From contig JABCPU010000085.1 in assembly GCA_016800925.1 (NCBI GenBank), positions 140,172 to 204,171 on the forward strand: a stretch of 64,000 nt of DNA, written 5' to 3'. Within the stretch, counting starts at the first letter, position 1. Each line of letters begins with the position of its first letter. Below the pieces are notes generated by a model. The model was not told where the DNA came from, made no database searches, and saw only the letters and a list, made by a program, of their open reading frames with translations. Of this stretch, positions 44,444 through 54,760 are shown piece by piece. The position numbers and the translations under genes were made by a program. The DNA is from Suillus spraguei (taxonomy: Eukaryota > Basidiomycota > Agaricomycetes > Boletales > Suillaceae).

Positions 44444-46918
44444 ATGCCAAGCGTATCATTACAATGCAGTATTAATAGCGACTCGTCGACCACCATGTAA
44501 GTGGCAAGCTAGACTGAGTTGATCATCATACTTATGGATTCACAGAGAATCGGTCAAGGCCAAGCCTCATGAGAAACCTGTCGTGTCCATCGAGGTCGAC
44601 CTTGTTACAAATTTGTGAATGTTAAACCGATCAGCACGATACACTTGATATCTGACTATATTGTGTCAAGGTCAAACACCCTGAAACAGATCCTCAGAGT
44701 TCTTAGAACATCTAGTATGGCAGAAGAACGTAGCAATGATGACAAATCGAAGTTCTGGGCGACTTACAAGAAAGTTTCGGACGAGTATGACAACGATTTT
44801 CTTGCACGAGCGCATGGTGATATAGGCATCATCCTGACTTTCGTGCGTGCACTTCTATGTTTATCAACACAAGTCTAACAGGTCATTCAGGCCGGTCTAC
44901 TCTCAGCCACCATCTCTACATTCATCGGTGGAATGCAGCCTGACTCGGGAAACACTACCAATATCCTCTTGATGCAGTTAATTCAAGTCAGTATTAACGG
45001 GCCAAGTGCCGACATCGGCAATCTGTCCTCAACTACGCGCTATTCTACTTCAACCGTTTGGGCACAGGCCCTTGCCTACATTGGCCTAGCGCTTAGCATC
45101 TTTGCTGCATTTGGGGCAGTTGTGGTAAAGCAATGTCTCTATTCATTTGAGGCGACTCGGAAGCTAGGAGGCTCTTTAGAAGAGAGCGGCATGCGGAGGC
45201 AGAAAAATTTGGATAGGCTAGAGCATTTGCGGCTGCGCCCTTTCATGCAGGCATTCCTTGTGCTCCTCCAGGTCGCGTTGCTGCTCTTCAGCATTTCGCT
45301 ATGCCTCCAGACGTGGACCGACCCACAATCGACATTTTGCGTCATGGTCTTCGCTGCAGCCTCTGTCGTTCTCTTCTGTACAGGCACTATTTTCCTGTTA
45401 GTGTGGTGGCAGGATAATCCTGTCCAGATATCATGGACGGGGCTAGTTCGAGTCATTGGGGAATTTCGTCGTGCAATCAGATCTACCTCTACTCTGACTC
45501 CTAGCAAATTGACCCCCAATCCTGACAACTCGTCGCCCGTTCCAAACAAATCATCCCCCATATGCTGGATACTAGAGACATCGACGAACCAGGAGGCTGT
45601 TGAGGCCGCGGTTGCGATGGTACATCTCACCCAGTGGCCGCCGAACCTTGACGTCTCAATAGCCTTCCAACGTTTACGTGATAACTTCGAGGCGTGTTGT
45701 AACAGGGAAGAGCTATACGTCAAGTTTGGCAACGCGATGGCCCATTTCTGCATCCAGCCAGTGACAATTCGTGCAGCACTTGTGGACAAACCTTTTGGGC
45801 ATGATGAATTTCAGCTAACCCGAAGTCGTTTCATTCGCGATGCGTTCATGGCTTGTCGCGGTGCCTACGGCCGTTTTATCAAGGCACCGACACCAGAAAA
45901 AGACATCAGTGGGCTGAAGCTGAAGTATCGGGCCACTGCACGCACCGCCCTGAGGACAATGGTCGTCCACGCACTAGACTATCGCCTTTCACTTCCGGAC
46001 AATGAAACATTGATTTGGAATGGTAATCTGTGCTGGTCTCATAGTGACGGGCGTAAGCCCGGCTGTGAAGAATTTGACTGGCTCATTGATTACCTGGCGG
46101 ACGAAGTAGGACAGGACAAAGCCGATGAAACAGGTGATGCTTTACTTGCGCTGAGCGCGATGCGCGGACTAGGGAGCCCTGCCAAGCGATCTTCCTACAT
46201 TGAGTCGCTTATACGTTGTATGGGCTCTACTACTCCCCGAGTCCGGCACGCCGCGCTCAGGACTGTTTATGAGGTTCGAGGTGAACTGGCTTCTATCACC
46301 GGCTCCTCGATGTCAGAGGGTATTGATGCGGATCTTTTGGATAAGCTTTCGGTCGCTCTTTTCACCATACACTCGGGTGATGAACTCAATGCCTCTCGAA
46401 ATCTCAAATACATCCACATAATCTTTGCCATGACAAAGAAGTATGAATGGTGTCAACGTTTGGCTAGTCACGGCCATCTTCAGCGGTGCATCAGTCTAGT
46501 CACAGCTAATGGAGTTCAAATGTACGAACGGGATGTCGGATTCTACCTTACTGTGGTCATCGGGCGCCTCTATTACAAGGATTCTCGCTTTGACTCGCAT
46601 CCCACCCAGAGTCACCCGTGGTGGACACTCGTCAGAAACACATGGATACACGCACACCTTTCTGTGGGGGACATTGACTACATCGATGGCATACCAACCC
46701 TCGTGATAGCGATCAAATCTGGTATTTTTTCCGGGGAGCGGCCACCAGATATTGCCAAAAAGGTGCAGGAGGCTCTGGAAGATTTGCAGAAGCCTGGCAG
46801 ACAAGCAACCTTTGCAGAGAGTGGTATAACTCCAGTTGCGGTTGAAACTGCAATATCTTCTGTGCAGGACTTGTACAAGTATCTAGGTGGTACAGTCGAG
46901 CAACCAAAAACTTCCTAG
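44444..46918 (+). CDS. DUF6535 membrane protein, copy 2, intact
   Basis: Agaricomycete protein with the DUF6535 N-terminal membrane domain; function unknown. Exons 44444-44496, 44546-44614, 44671-44842 and 44882-46918 give 776 aa, starting MPSVSLQCSINSDSS. Residues 60-98 hold the conserved FWATYKKVSDEYDNDFLARA. Hydrophobic segments lie near 99-115, 157-180, 219-238 and 251-273 (ALAYIGLALSIFAAFGAVVV, FLVLLQVALLLFSISLCLQT, MVFAAASVVLFCTGTIFLLV). The remaining 500 residues are soluble and helical, HEAT-like (RHAALRTVYEVRGELASITG). The insertion-free sequence allows the lesions of copy 1 (11171-22124) to be read. Intron 2 is 56 nt against 55 in copy 1, which explains an apparent frame shift there. 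Confidence 0.85.
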
Positions 46919-47483
46919 ATGGACGATGGAGCTTTGGGTTTGTGAAGGGTGTCTGGAGTCAAGTACTTTTACACGTGTATTTTGCAGCCCGCAGTTTATT
47001 TCTATGCCTAGTCTCCCTGTCCATGAGGTGGATGTCGTCGATTTTGTACTGAGGGAATAACTACAGCTCAACTGTTCTTTGAAAGACAACATGTTGAGTA
47101 CTGAGTGCAGGTAGCACCGAACGATTTGAAGAACAGAAAAGCGACCTTTGAGAACAGATAATAGCCACAGTTCTTTGAGACAGAACGTGACACTGTTGGG
47201 TACTGAGATCTTACAAGTTTGATATTGATACAAGGTAAGGACTTTTGCGACAGCCTGATACTACACACCGCGTAGCTCCCTGCAGGCCTAACCACTCGAG
47301 GGCTCAGGCTCATGCTTACCACATTCCGCCACAACCATTCTATTGTAGAATCAAGCCTTATAATCAATATGTATTTAGATGCCGCTCGGAGTAAGATATT
47401 AGTTAGGAAGTAGGTACTACAGTCTACAAAGGCATGCAGCCCATGTGATTTATAGCACTCTGCAACAATGCTAATGCACCTAT
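46919..47483. other. Intergenic; diverged repeat at 47370-47530
   Basis: 46919-47065 still resembles the 3' flank of DUF6535 copy 1. 47370-47530 resembles 58640-58800 (shared GAGGGAAAAGACCAG and CTCTGCAA words). Confidence 0.5.
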
Positions 47484-48300
47484 CTATTTCCTCGTGAGGG
47501 AAAAGACCAGTCCAGATACCGTTCGTAGCGACAAAGCTGCCTTGTCCAAAGATTTTCTCGCATGCTCAGCATTCTCGAAGAGCGAATCTAAGACTGCTGG
47601 TGCTGTCTTTGGGGAAGTCAGTTGAAGTTCAGCAGCGAGGTAGATGGTCGAGATGGATGGTCGGCGGGTGTACCAAGACGACTGGTGGGGGGATAGTAGG
47701 ATTGGTTGATGGTACAGTCTAAATTAGTTAACGAAAAATGTGACATACCTCGAGGGCGCGATCCAGCACGCCTGGTTATATACTTTAGTAGCACGTTCGT
47801 TATCGGGGCAGGGTCCACCGAGAAGAGGTAGAGGTAACAAATGTCTAAAGCACCGAGCATGAGTTATTTGCATGACGGCGGGGAACAAACGATGATCAAC
47901 TTGAATATCTTCAACAAACAAAACATTAATTGCCTCTGGAAGGTATTCCAGCACCGGTTCATTGCTCTTCAGCCTGATCTTCAACACATCTCCCATTCTC
48001 CTCTCCCGCCTTTTCCTTCATCATGCGTCTTGTGTCATCAAGCCACGCATGTACGAGTGTCCTACGCGCATCGTCTGCTGGGCCAAACAGCGCAGTCACG
48101 CTCGCGTCTAGGAGAGGGCGTGGGTAGGGGACAGCACCAACAAGGATAACACTTCTCGGATGAAGCCATAGTTTTTGATGAGCAGAAGCGCGAGCTTTGG
48201 GAGTTTGGCACTGGATTGGTTCCATGTCCAGACTTCCGAGCTTTAGTGTTTACGCGTTTAAAGTCCCTGAGTCCTGACCAAACCCAGTCCCGCGATGCAC
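47484..48300 (-). pseudogene. COQ9: COQ9-like protein, frameshifted
   Basis: COQ9 is a mitochondrial lipid-binding helper of COQ7 in ubiquinone synthesis. On the minus strand are LALLLIKNYGFIREVLSLLV; then, in another frame, PLLDASVTALFGPADDARRT, LVHAWLDDTRRMMKEKAG and RLKSNEPVLEYLPEA; and later NERATKVYNQACWIAPSR. After an intron come SSWYTRRPSISTIYLAAELQ and LTSPKTAPAVLDSLFENAEH, the signature C-terminal helix of COQ9. The order is right, but the frame changes near 48120 and again around 47960-47850, and the N-terminus and tail are not convincing. Ubiquinone synthesis needs one good copy, so I infer a functional COQ9 elsewhere, or base errors here. Confidence 0.65.
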
Positions 48301-48472
48301 GTAACCGCACAGACTCCTTATACAAAACACTCTGAACGTTCACAAGCATTAGATTCATAGAAGAAAATATGGGGGAGACCAAGGTGATGGACAAAAATAT
48401 CTGTATGTAGTCGATCAACAACCAAGTTACAATGGAGGTATATCCGCAAACTCAACACTTCAGAGTTCAGTC

Positions 48473-49823
48473 TCAATCGATCAATCCCTTACTCCTCAAG
48501 TATTCCCTATGTTCAGCGCGATGTGCAAGCACTTGCTTATCAACAGAGCGTCTCCAAATGGGTGTCCCAATCTATAGTCAATTGTCAACAACGAGCCCGA
48601 GTATGTGTAGGACCAAAACATACCTGAGCAACCAAATCCAACACAAAATCGAGAGCAGCATTGCTCCTAGGCGCACAGCCACGCGTCGAAGCTCGGAATA
48701 AACTTGTGATTAAATCAGCGGTGATGTGTGCGTGACCTTTCTCGACACCTAGCGAGGCCAAAAGATAGCATTGAAAATGTGGTTATGGTCTCATGAGGTG
48801 ACGTACCTGCGAGCAATCCAGCAGCAGCTTGATCCGCTGTCAGACCTTCATCCGTTGATTCAATCGTTCTAGTGATAGCCGGCTTTGTCTTGTTTTCTTC
48901 TTCATAGCCAGGGGTATACATTGTCGGAGGGAAGAAGATGTGAGTATCGATGCCATAGAGCATTAGTTCTGAATGCAACGAATCAGCTAGTCCTACCAAG
49001 CCGTATCATCAGCATAAGCAAAAGACAGGAGTAGAGACAGCTATTACTTACCACGCAGGGCATGCTTTGCGGGCGAATATGAAGAATATCCAATGAAAGA
49101 CATATATCCAAGCGTGGAAGACACCAGTATGATCTTCCCTTTCTTATTCTCGCGCACCATTTGTTTAGCAGCAGCCTGTTTATTGTTTGCTAAATATCGT
49201 GTTCTCGCCCGTGATTAGAAATAAAGTTTGGACCGCCGACTTACGAATGCAGTCCATGCTTGTACCCAGTACCCATTCACCATTCCACGCGAGAAGTCCT
49301 CTGGCTGCATTTCGAGGAGGTACATCGGCTTTGAAGCACCTGCGCATGCGAAAACGGCATCTGGGACTTGGCCACCGTGGGCAACACTGGCAGCTTGGAG
49401 AGCAGCTGCAGACTCCTCTGCAGTGTCGAGAGAGAAGGAAAAGGCATTGAATACTTGGTCTGGGCTTTGGCGAGCAGCCTGCGTACGTGTACGTCATTCA
49501 GAACGAACAGAGGGTCTTGTTGCGGACACGAACCTCGAGTTCTTTCAAAGCATCGTCAAGTTTGCTTTGTGTTCTTGCCACTATAGAAACGTGGGCACCT
49601 TTCTGCGCGACGAGTTTGGCGAATGCGAGTCCGAGGCCTTGACTGCCGCCTGTGATATAGATATGCTGGGGTCATGCGCGTGAATAACTAACTCGTTGAG
49701 GAAGACTTCTTAGCTCACCAATCCCTTTGGACTCCATTTTTTCGACGAAAACATGAAGTACGACGAATAAACAAGTATGAGGAGCAGTAAAACCTTGGAA
49801 GCCAATGAGATCCAGTCAAACAT
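48473..49823 (-). CDS. TSC10: 3-ketodihydrosphingosine reductase (SDR family)
   Basis: ER-membrane NADPH-dependent reductase, second step of sphingolipid synthesis. Exons on the minus strand: 49823-49719, 49665-49534, 49478-49245, 49175-49052, 48992-48807, 48748-48624, 48571-48473. Total 1,005 nt, 334 aa. It starts MFDWISLASKVLLLLILVYS, a membrane anchor. The cofactor site is HIYITGGSQGLGLAFAKLVA (GGSQGLG), then GAHVSIVARTQSKLDDA. The catalytic part is GKIILVSSTLGYMSFIGYSS followed by YSPAKHALRG (the SDR YxxxK; Ser upstream). FFPPTMYTPGYEEENKTKP is typical of KDSR. The C-terminus has RRSVDKQVLAHRAEHREYLR. All exons are in phase and the gene is intact. It is divergent from SARAF, with 248 bp between start codons. 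Confidence 0.9.
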
Positions 49824-50071
49824 GTAACTTATCGAGCTTTGAGTGCTTTCTATATATTTGACTGTCACAGGCTGATGAAACTTCAACCAGCAAATACTGA
49901 AAGTGTTTACTAAAATAGAATGGTTCAATACAAAGTTCCACAGCCACCGATCGAACCCGCGCTGCTCATACGATCATAACACGTTTCACCTCCACGTCGT
50001 GTATGCGTGCCACAAGGCTCTAAAACTTGTGTTTTTATTTTGAGCAGACAAGGCTCACTCGACTGTATTTC

Positions 50072-51128
50072 ATGTCCCGCATCGCTTTGGAGAGCATCCC
50101 TGGTCTTACATTCTACAAAAACGCGCTTACAGCAGCGCGACGTACCAGTCCCATTGCTCAGTTGGTATGCATCGGGAAAGCGTGCGGGTTGTATCAACCT
50201 GATGTTGTGCGCTGCAGCAATATTGGAGGGTCGGGTACAGACGTTGATTGGAAGGTGAGTATTATTGTTTAATGGCTAGAGCTTGAGAAATTGCCAGACT
50301 CTAGTAAGCTCCATCGAAGTTATATGGCAGGTTTGACACAACATTTGCAGTGCGAGGCAGATTTGCCGTCCTCTTTACGTTTCGGTCGAGTCGAAGTCTC
50401 TTGCGAGGGATGGAATGGCCCTGGTGATCCATACGTCATGAAAGGTCTGATTCTGATCCGCGTCGGGTGCTTAAAATACGAATTCTTATAATAATCATAC
50501 AGGATCCTGTTCCCTTGAATACAACCTCGTTCAACTCCCAGATGCCCTCCGCGCCGACTCTGGCACAAGCTGGTCTCACTTCTATACGAAATCATGGTTC
50601 AGCAGTAAGTTTTGAGCACGCTCGTCCGCCGACGCTTACTTATTCCCCACTTGTTCAGATCTCGATTACTCCGGTATCTTCTTCATGCTCGTATGGATCA
50701 TAGTCCTGGGCATTATAATCTATAGCTTTATCCAACCCTGCTTGCGTCGTTACATGTCGGATGCTAACCACGCCAGTCCTCCCTCATACCCTGGTGATGG
50801 GCAAGGCAGGTCAGGACCAGGAGGGTTCCCGGGCTCTTATTACACCAGTCCACCCCCACCATACACCAAAGATGCTGGTTCAGGCAACGGCTCACAGTGG
50901 CAGCCAGGGTTCTGGACTGGCGCTGCGCTGGGGGCGCTGGGAAATCATCTTTTGAATCGTCCGTCAGAGTCCCGGGAGTATGATTGGGAGCGTGAGAGGC
51001 GCTTGCCGGGCAGTATCTCAAGGAGTAGACTTGTGCCTGGGTATGATGTCCAGGATAGAGGAGAAGGACCCTCTAATTTGGGTGCGATGAGGACTAGTAC
51101 GGGATATGGTGGTTCGAGTAGTAGGTGA
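50072..51128 (+). CDS. SARAF: SARAF homologue (store-operated calcium entry regulator, DUF1183)
   Basis: ER membrane protein that in animals limits store-operated Ca2+ entry; its role in fungi is poorly known. Exons 50072-50254, 50351-50444, 50503-50604 and 50659-51128 give 282 aa. The lumenal Cys-rich domain reads LTFYKNALTAARRTSPIAQL, CIGKACGLYQPDVVRCSNIG, GSGTDVDWKCEADLPSSLRF and GRVEVSCEGWNGPGDPYVMK, then GSCSLEYNLVQLPDALR. One TM follows: GIFFMLVWIIVLGIIIYSFI. The cytosolic tail is Pro/Gly/Ser-rich (SYYTSPPPPYTKD) with an AALGALGNHLL motif. The signal peptide expected before SRIALESIP is not visible from this ATG, so a 5' exon may have been missed. Confidence 0.85.
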
Positions 51129-51312
51129 CAAAAGGTCACGTTCACAATGTACAGATTAATTGTACAGATAATGTATGGGTTATACACTAAACTATGATGG
51201 GACCCTTCTCGGTGTTCGCCATACCTTGTATATTAGGATGGTTGGGCTAGGTAGCATGTGATGAGGGACATCAATATCATACAAGGGCTTACTGAGCGAC
51301 GTGTTTCCGCCG

Positions 51313-52060
51313 TTATTCCAAATAATCTTGAAGCAGGGTCGATATGTACTCCGCCATGTCCGGAACTAGTTCTCGGGAACAGATCCCTCTCAGGGCGAGC
51401 CAAATTACAGTCACATTCGCTAGGATTGCTCCGAGGAGCAACAAGAAAACACATGCTATGATACCTAGGTAAAAAAAAATCAGCCGGACTTGCTTCAAAA
51501 TCACGAGATTCGTACAATCTTTGATAATCATCCCAATTGTATACACAAAAGGATTAACCACGTCGCGCAGTACATAATAAAGCTGCACTGGATACTCTCT
51601 CGCATTATATTTGACCACGAAGACCCAGAAGAATGTATGGCAGACAAAAAAGAGATTCACTAATAAAAGGCTTGCAGGGGTTATATTTGATAGAGCGAAG
51701 GTGTCTAGTAAGGGGTTTGGATGATGATATGTCATATAATAATGGGACGCACTTGAACTCACCGGGGGATAGGAAGTAGGTGTGTTGTGCCCCTATGACC
51801 AGCCAGTTCAGGTACTGCACGGAAACCCAATCAAAATGGAAAAGTATGTTCTTAGTCTCTGACAACCAGATGTAGAGCTTGGCGACAATGAGGATCGTGA
51901 GGAGGGCTGCTGAAGCAAACACGCATCCGGTCACGACGGCATTATTGAAGTTGAAGCAACCAAAGTATGTTGGGATCGCCATTATGAAATGTGGGGCAAA
52001 CGAGAGAAGGATGAATAGCATGACACGGTGAAAGTTTGTTGGTTTGCTGGTTGACTGCAT
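51313..52060 (-). CDS. Unidentified multi-pass membrane protein
   Basis: Two exons, 52060-51763 and 51704-51313, give 229 aa with at least five hydrophobic segments (VMLFILLSFAPHFIMAIPTY, ASAALLTILIVAKLYIWL, ASLLLVNLFFVCHTFFWVFV, FYLGIIACVFLLLLGAILAN). The start is ATG 52060 (MQSTSKPTNFHRVM); frame stays open upstream but only with non-ATG codons. A GTGATT...CTAG segment at about 51510-51470 could be an additional intron. Not recognised as a known family. It converges on SARAF, about 185 bp away. Confidence 0.55.
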
Positions 52061-52139
52061 GGTCGTTGATGTCAAGTTGGAGTGAACAGGGGTCACAAAC
52101 CACCGGCGGCGATATCCATTTAGGGTACAGTCATCCACA
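52061..52139. other. Short upstream region of the membrane gene
   Basis: Open in frame with the downstream gene but with no further ATG. Likely 5' UTR. Confidence 0.35.
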
Positions 52140-52480
52140 AATTACATAAACAATTTCGACCTTGAAGCTTGAAGAGCATACTTGTGACACACGCCCACAC
52201 TTGATCGTGCACAGAAAAACATAGGTACACGAACTGGAGTGGGGGGGATCCTGCTCCAGCTACAATATTTCCAGCATCCTGACGTCCATCATGTCACCAA
52301 CAGAAGCCATGTCCTTGACTTGTGCGATGATACTGTTATCCGAAGCGATTCTCTTATACTCCCCACCCCACTGCTGCGCTAGCAGAAGTGCGACAAAAGG
52401 CTGTCCGAGGCGAACCATCAACCTCAACTCTTGCGTAGCCGGGTCGTCATGTCCATGTACTGCTCACAACTCACAATCTG
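52140..52480 (-). pseudogene. WD40/TPR/HET-like family, C-terminal relic 1
   Basis: Nearly identical to 59370-59700 and similar to 63540-63730. Read on the minus strand it gives the tail phrase GQPFVALLLAQQ and then KRIASDNSIIAQVKDMASV, ending DVR-LEIL near 52270. In this copy the frame has several changes. The upstream coding sequence is absent, so it is a fragment. Confidence 0.65.
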
Positions 52481-54750
52481 GTGATATAGCTACTGCACAT
52501 GTGGCCTCATGGCTCCGAATGGCCTGCCTACCAATACTCCTTTCTCTATGTTCCACATGCGCGCATCGTGGTCCGAACCAGTGATGACCTGTCGACGACA
52601 CTATCCTCGTGTGCATCGTTCGCGTTGGCGTCAGTTGTGTTGTCTGCACCGGTGTCCCAGACCTTCGTCACTATTCTTACTCCATCATGCACACTTGCCA
52701 ATATGCCGTGGACGGTCAGTAGGATTTGAAGTTGACGAGAGTACTCTATGGTTATGTCGTCAATCTCATGTGTCGTGAATAGAGTTGTATTCTATCCTAA
52801 CTGATGTAGCTTATCCGGAGTTCCTGGTCACTACCACGGTGTCGCTTCTTCGCATCAACACTGCCCCTCCTCAGAAACACTCATTATAGCAAACCCGCTT
52901 CAATATTGACCTTCCGTCTGGAACTCAGTTAATTCTGCAGATGAGTCTACTGCCTGTGTAGTACACAATGCGTCCTGCATCATCGCAAGATCTAGGAGCC
53001 CTATAGTGATCTCTAGGTGCCTTTTATTATGATCCGGGGATTATGGCGACCCGAATGCATCCTACTACTGGTCCGTGGTCTGAACCTCACGTGCAACTTA
53101 CCTATCGTGCGTAATTGCACTGGCTCCAGATTGCTGTAGACAGCCACCTCTCCCCGCTCGTGTGGACGAGAGGCTTGATGGTCTATCACAACATAAACAT
53201 GCCTTCAAACAGACAATTATTTCATCAACGTTCTTGACGGTTCTGTGAAGCATCAAGTCAGTAAATATTCATCGTCCCAGGTATAATGATTGACTTTGGA
53301 AGACACAATGTTTGCCTTGGGGATAGCCGAACTATGACGGACTGATGAGATGGGACAAGGTATCCGACTTGACACGAACAATCAAGTAACATGTAGTTGG
53401 TACTTGGCAGTTACTTTGAGAATGAAACACTGCAGTGACCCCGTAGTACTGGTGTTGAGGAATATAGAAAGAACGACCGACTTCCTAGTCGCCTGCTGAA
53501 AATAAGTATAGCCCTGAAGTGGGGATCTCGAAGCAGGGTTAACGCTTTTCAAAATTCTGGCGAAGGGCGTTATTGGGAGATGACGTCCCATAATAACTCC
53601 TGCCTCATTGCAACCCAGTTATCTTCTATGATATCTCATTGTCCATTTTTTTTCAAATGAATTGTCCTTCGGGGTCATAGACCCTGCATGTTGGATACAG
53701 CACTTTTCACATGAGGCTAGTTACCCCACTTATCAACCGCAAGTTGACGTCCAGGTTGATCGGCTATAATATCTGAGGTGAACCCTTTAAGCCCAACTGA
53801 CTATCTTTAGTATGCCAGTTGGTGACAACCTCTACCTTGTCAACTTCTACTGGACTTTTGGTTGACCAGTCAGCCTCGGAGAGGTACCTTATTTTCTCAT
53901 CATCATTGATATATAGCACAGGTGAGTCTGAGAACTGCAATACTGGTTCGTCGCTCCCGAGCTGCTTTGAGCTTAGGTCTGACTGGAATTTTGATTGTTG
54001 GCATTTTTGAATTGGTTTTATTTCACATTTCCATTGAAATATGTGTATGGCACGTGGTAGAAGCGACATGAAGGGTTGATAGTGTCTGAAAACTTCATAC
54101 AACTCAGGAAGCTTCCCCGAGTATCCATGGCGTGCGTGTTGCTTCGTCACATGTGCTACTAAAATTTCATAAATCTCATTAGAATTCTATAAAACATCAC
54201 ACATGATTCTGCCTGCTGGTTCTGCCAGCAGAACTTCGAAAAGTTCTGACCACAGCACTAGTCTGGGATTATGAGACGATAAGGTGGGGAGCGGACGCGC
54301 TAGATAACAGGTAAATCTCAGTCTCTTGAAAAGAACTCATATTGACGGTTAAAGTACCTAGATAACAGGTAACTAAAACGCTCGTTAGCCAGGGCAAAAA
54401 CGGCGACTGGTGACTAGGTACTTACATCTCAGTCTCTTGAAAAGAACTGAGATGTTTTTGCGCTTGAGCGCCTACTATAAGGTGAGTGGAATAGCAACGA
54501 TAATAAAACTAATCAAACGCCATATTGCACAGCGTAACAACGTCATCATGCTGGCACACGCTATTGGCCATTCTGGCCTTGCGCTCGGACCACTCTTCTT
54601 ATCTCTTCTCACTCGTACCTATCTCGGATCCTTCGGTCTCTTTCCTCTCGGATCGTTCGGATTCCAACAACTAGGTATGTGATGTATTTACTAATTAATA
54701 AGATTAGTGGGCCACTCAGGTGGACCTTGGGCGAAATGCACGCAATAACC
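52481..54750. other. Gene-poor; diverged repeat at 53590-53830
   Basis: 53590-53830 pairs with 43700-43910. A 128-codon minus-strand frame at 54150-53764 begins in the repeat (KGSPQIL, compare GPPQMLM in the other copy) but is not recognised. 54300-54450 has a local duplication (CATCTCAGTCTCTTGAAAAG and TAGATAACAGGTAA each twice). No intact gene was seen. Confidence 0.5.
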
Positions 54751-54760
54751 GAAAACCACT

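Noticed and set aside
44611..44671. Apparent frame shift in DUF6535 copy 2 relative to copy 1
   Set aside because: The one-base length difference falls inside intron 2 (56 versus 55 nt); exons stay in phase.
49925..49995. Possible tRNA B-box (GCGGGTTCGATCGG) on the minus strand
   Set aside because: No matching A-box or cloverleaf could be drawn upstream, and no acceptor stem pairs.
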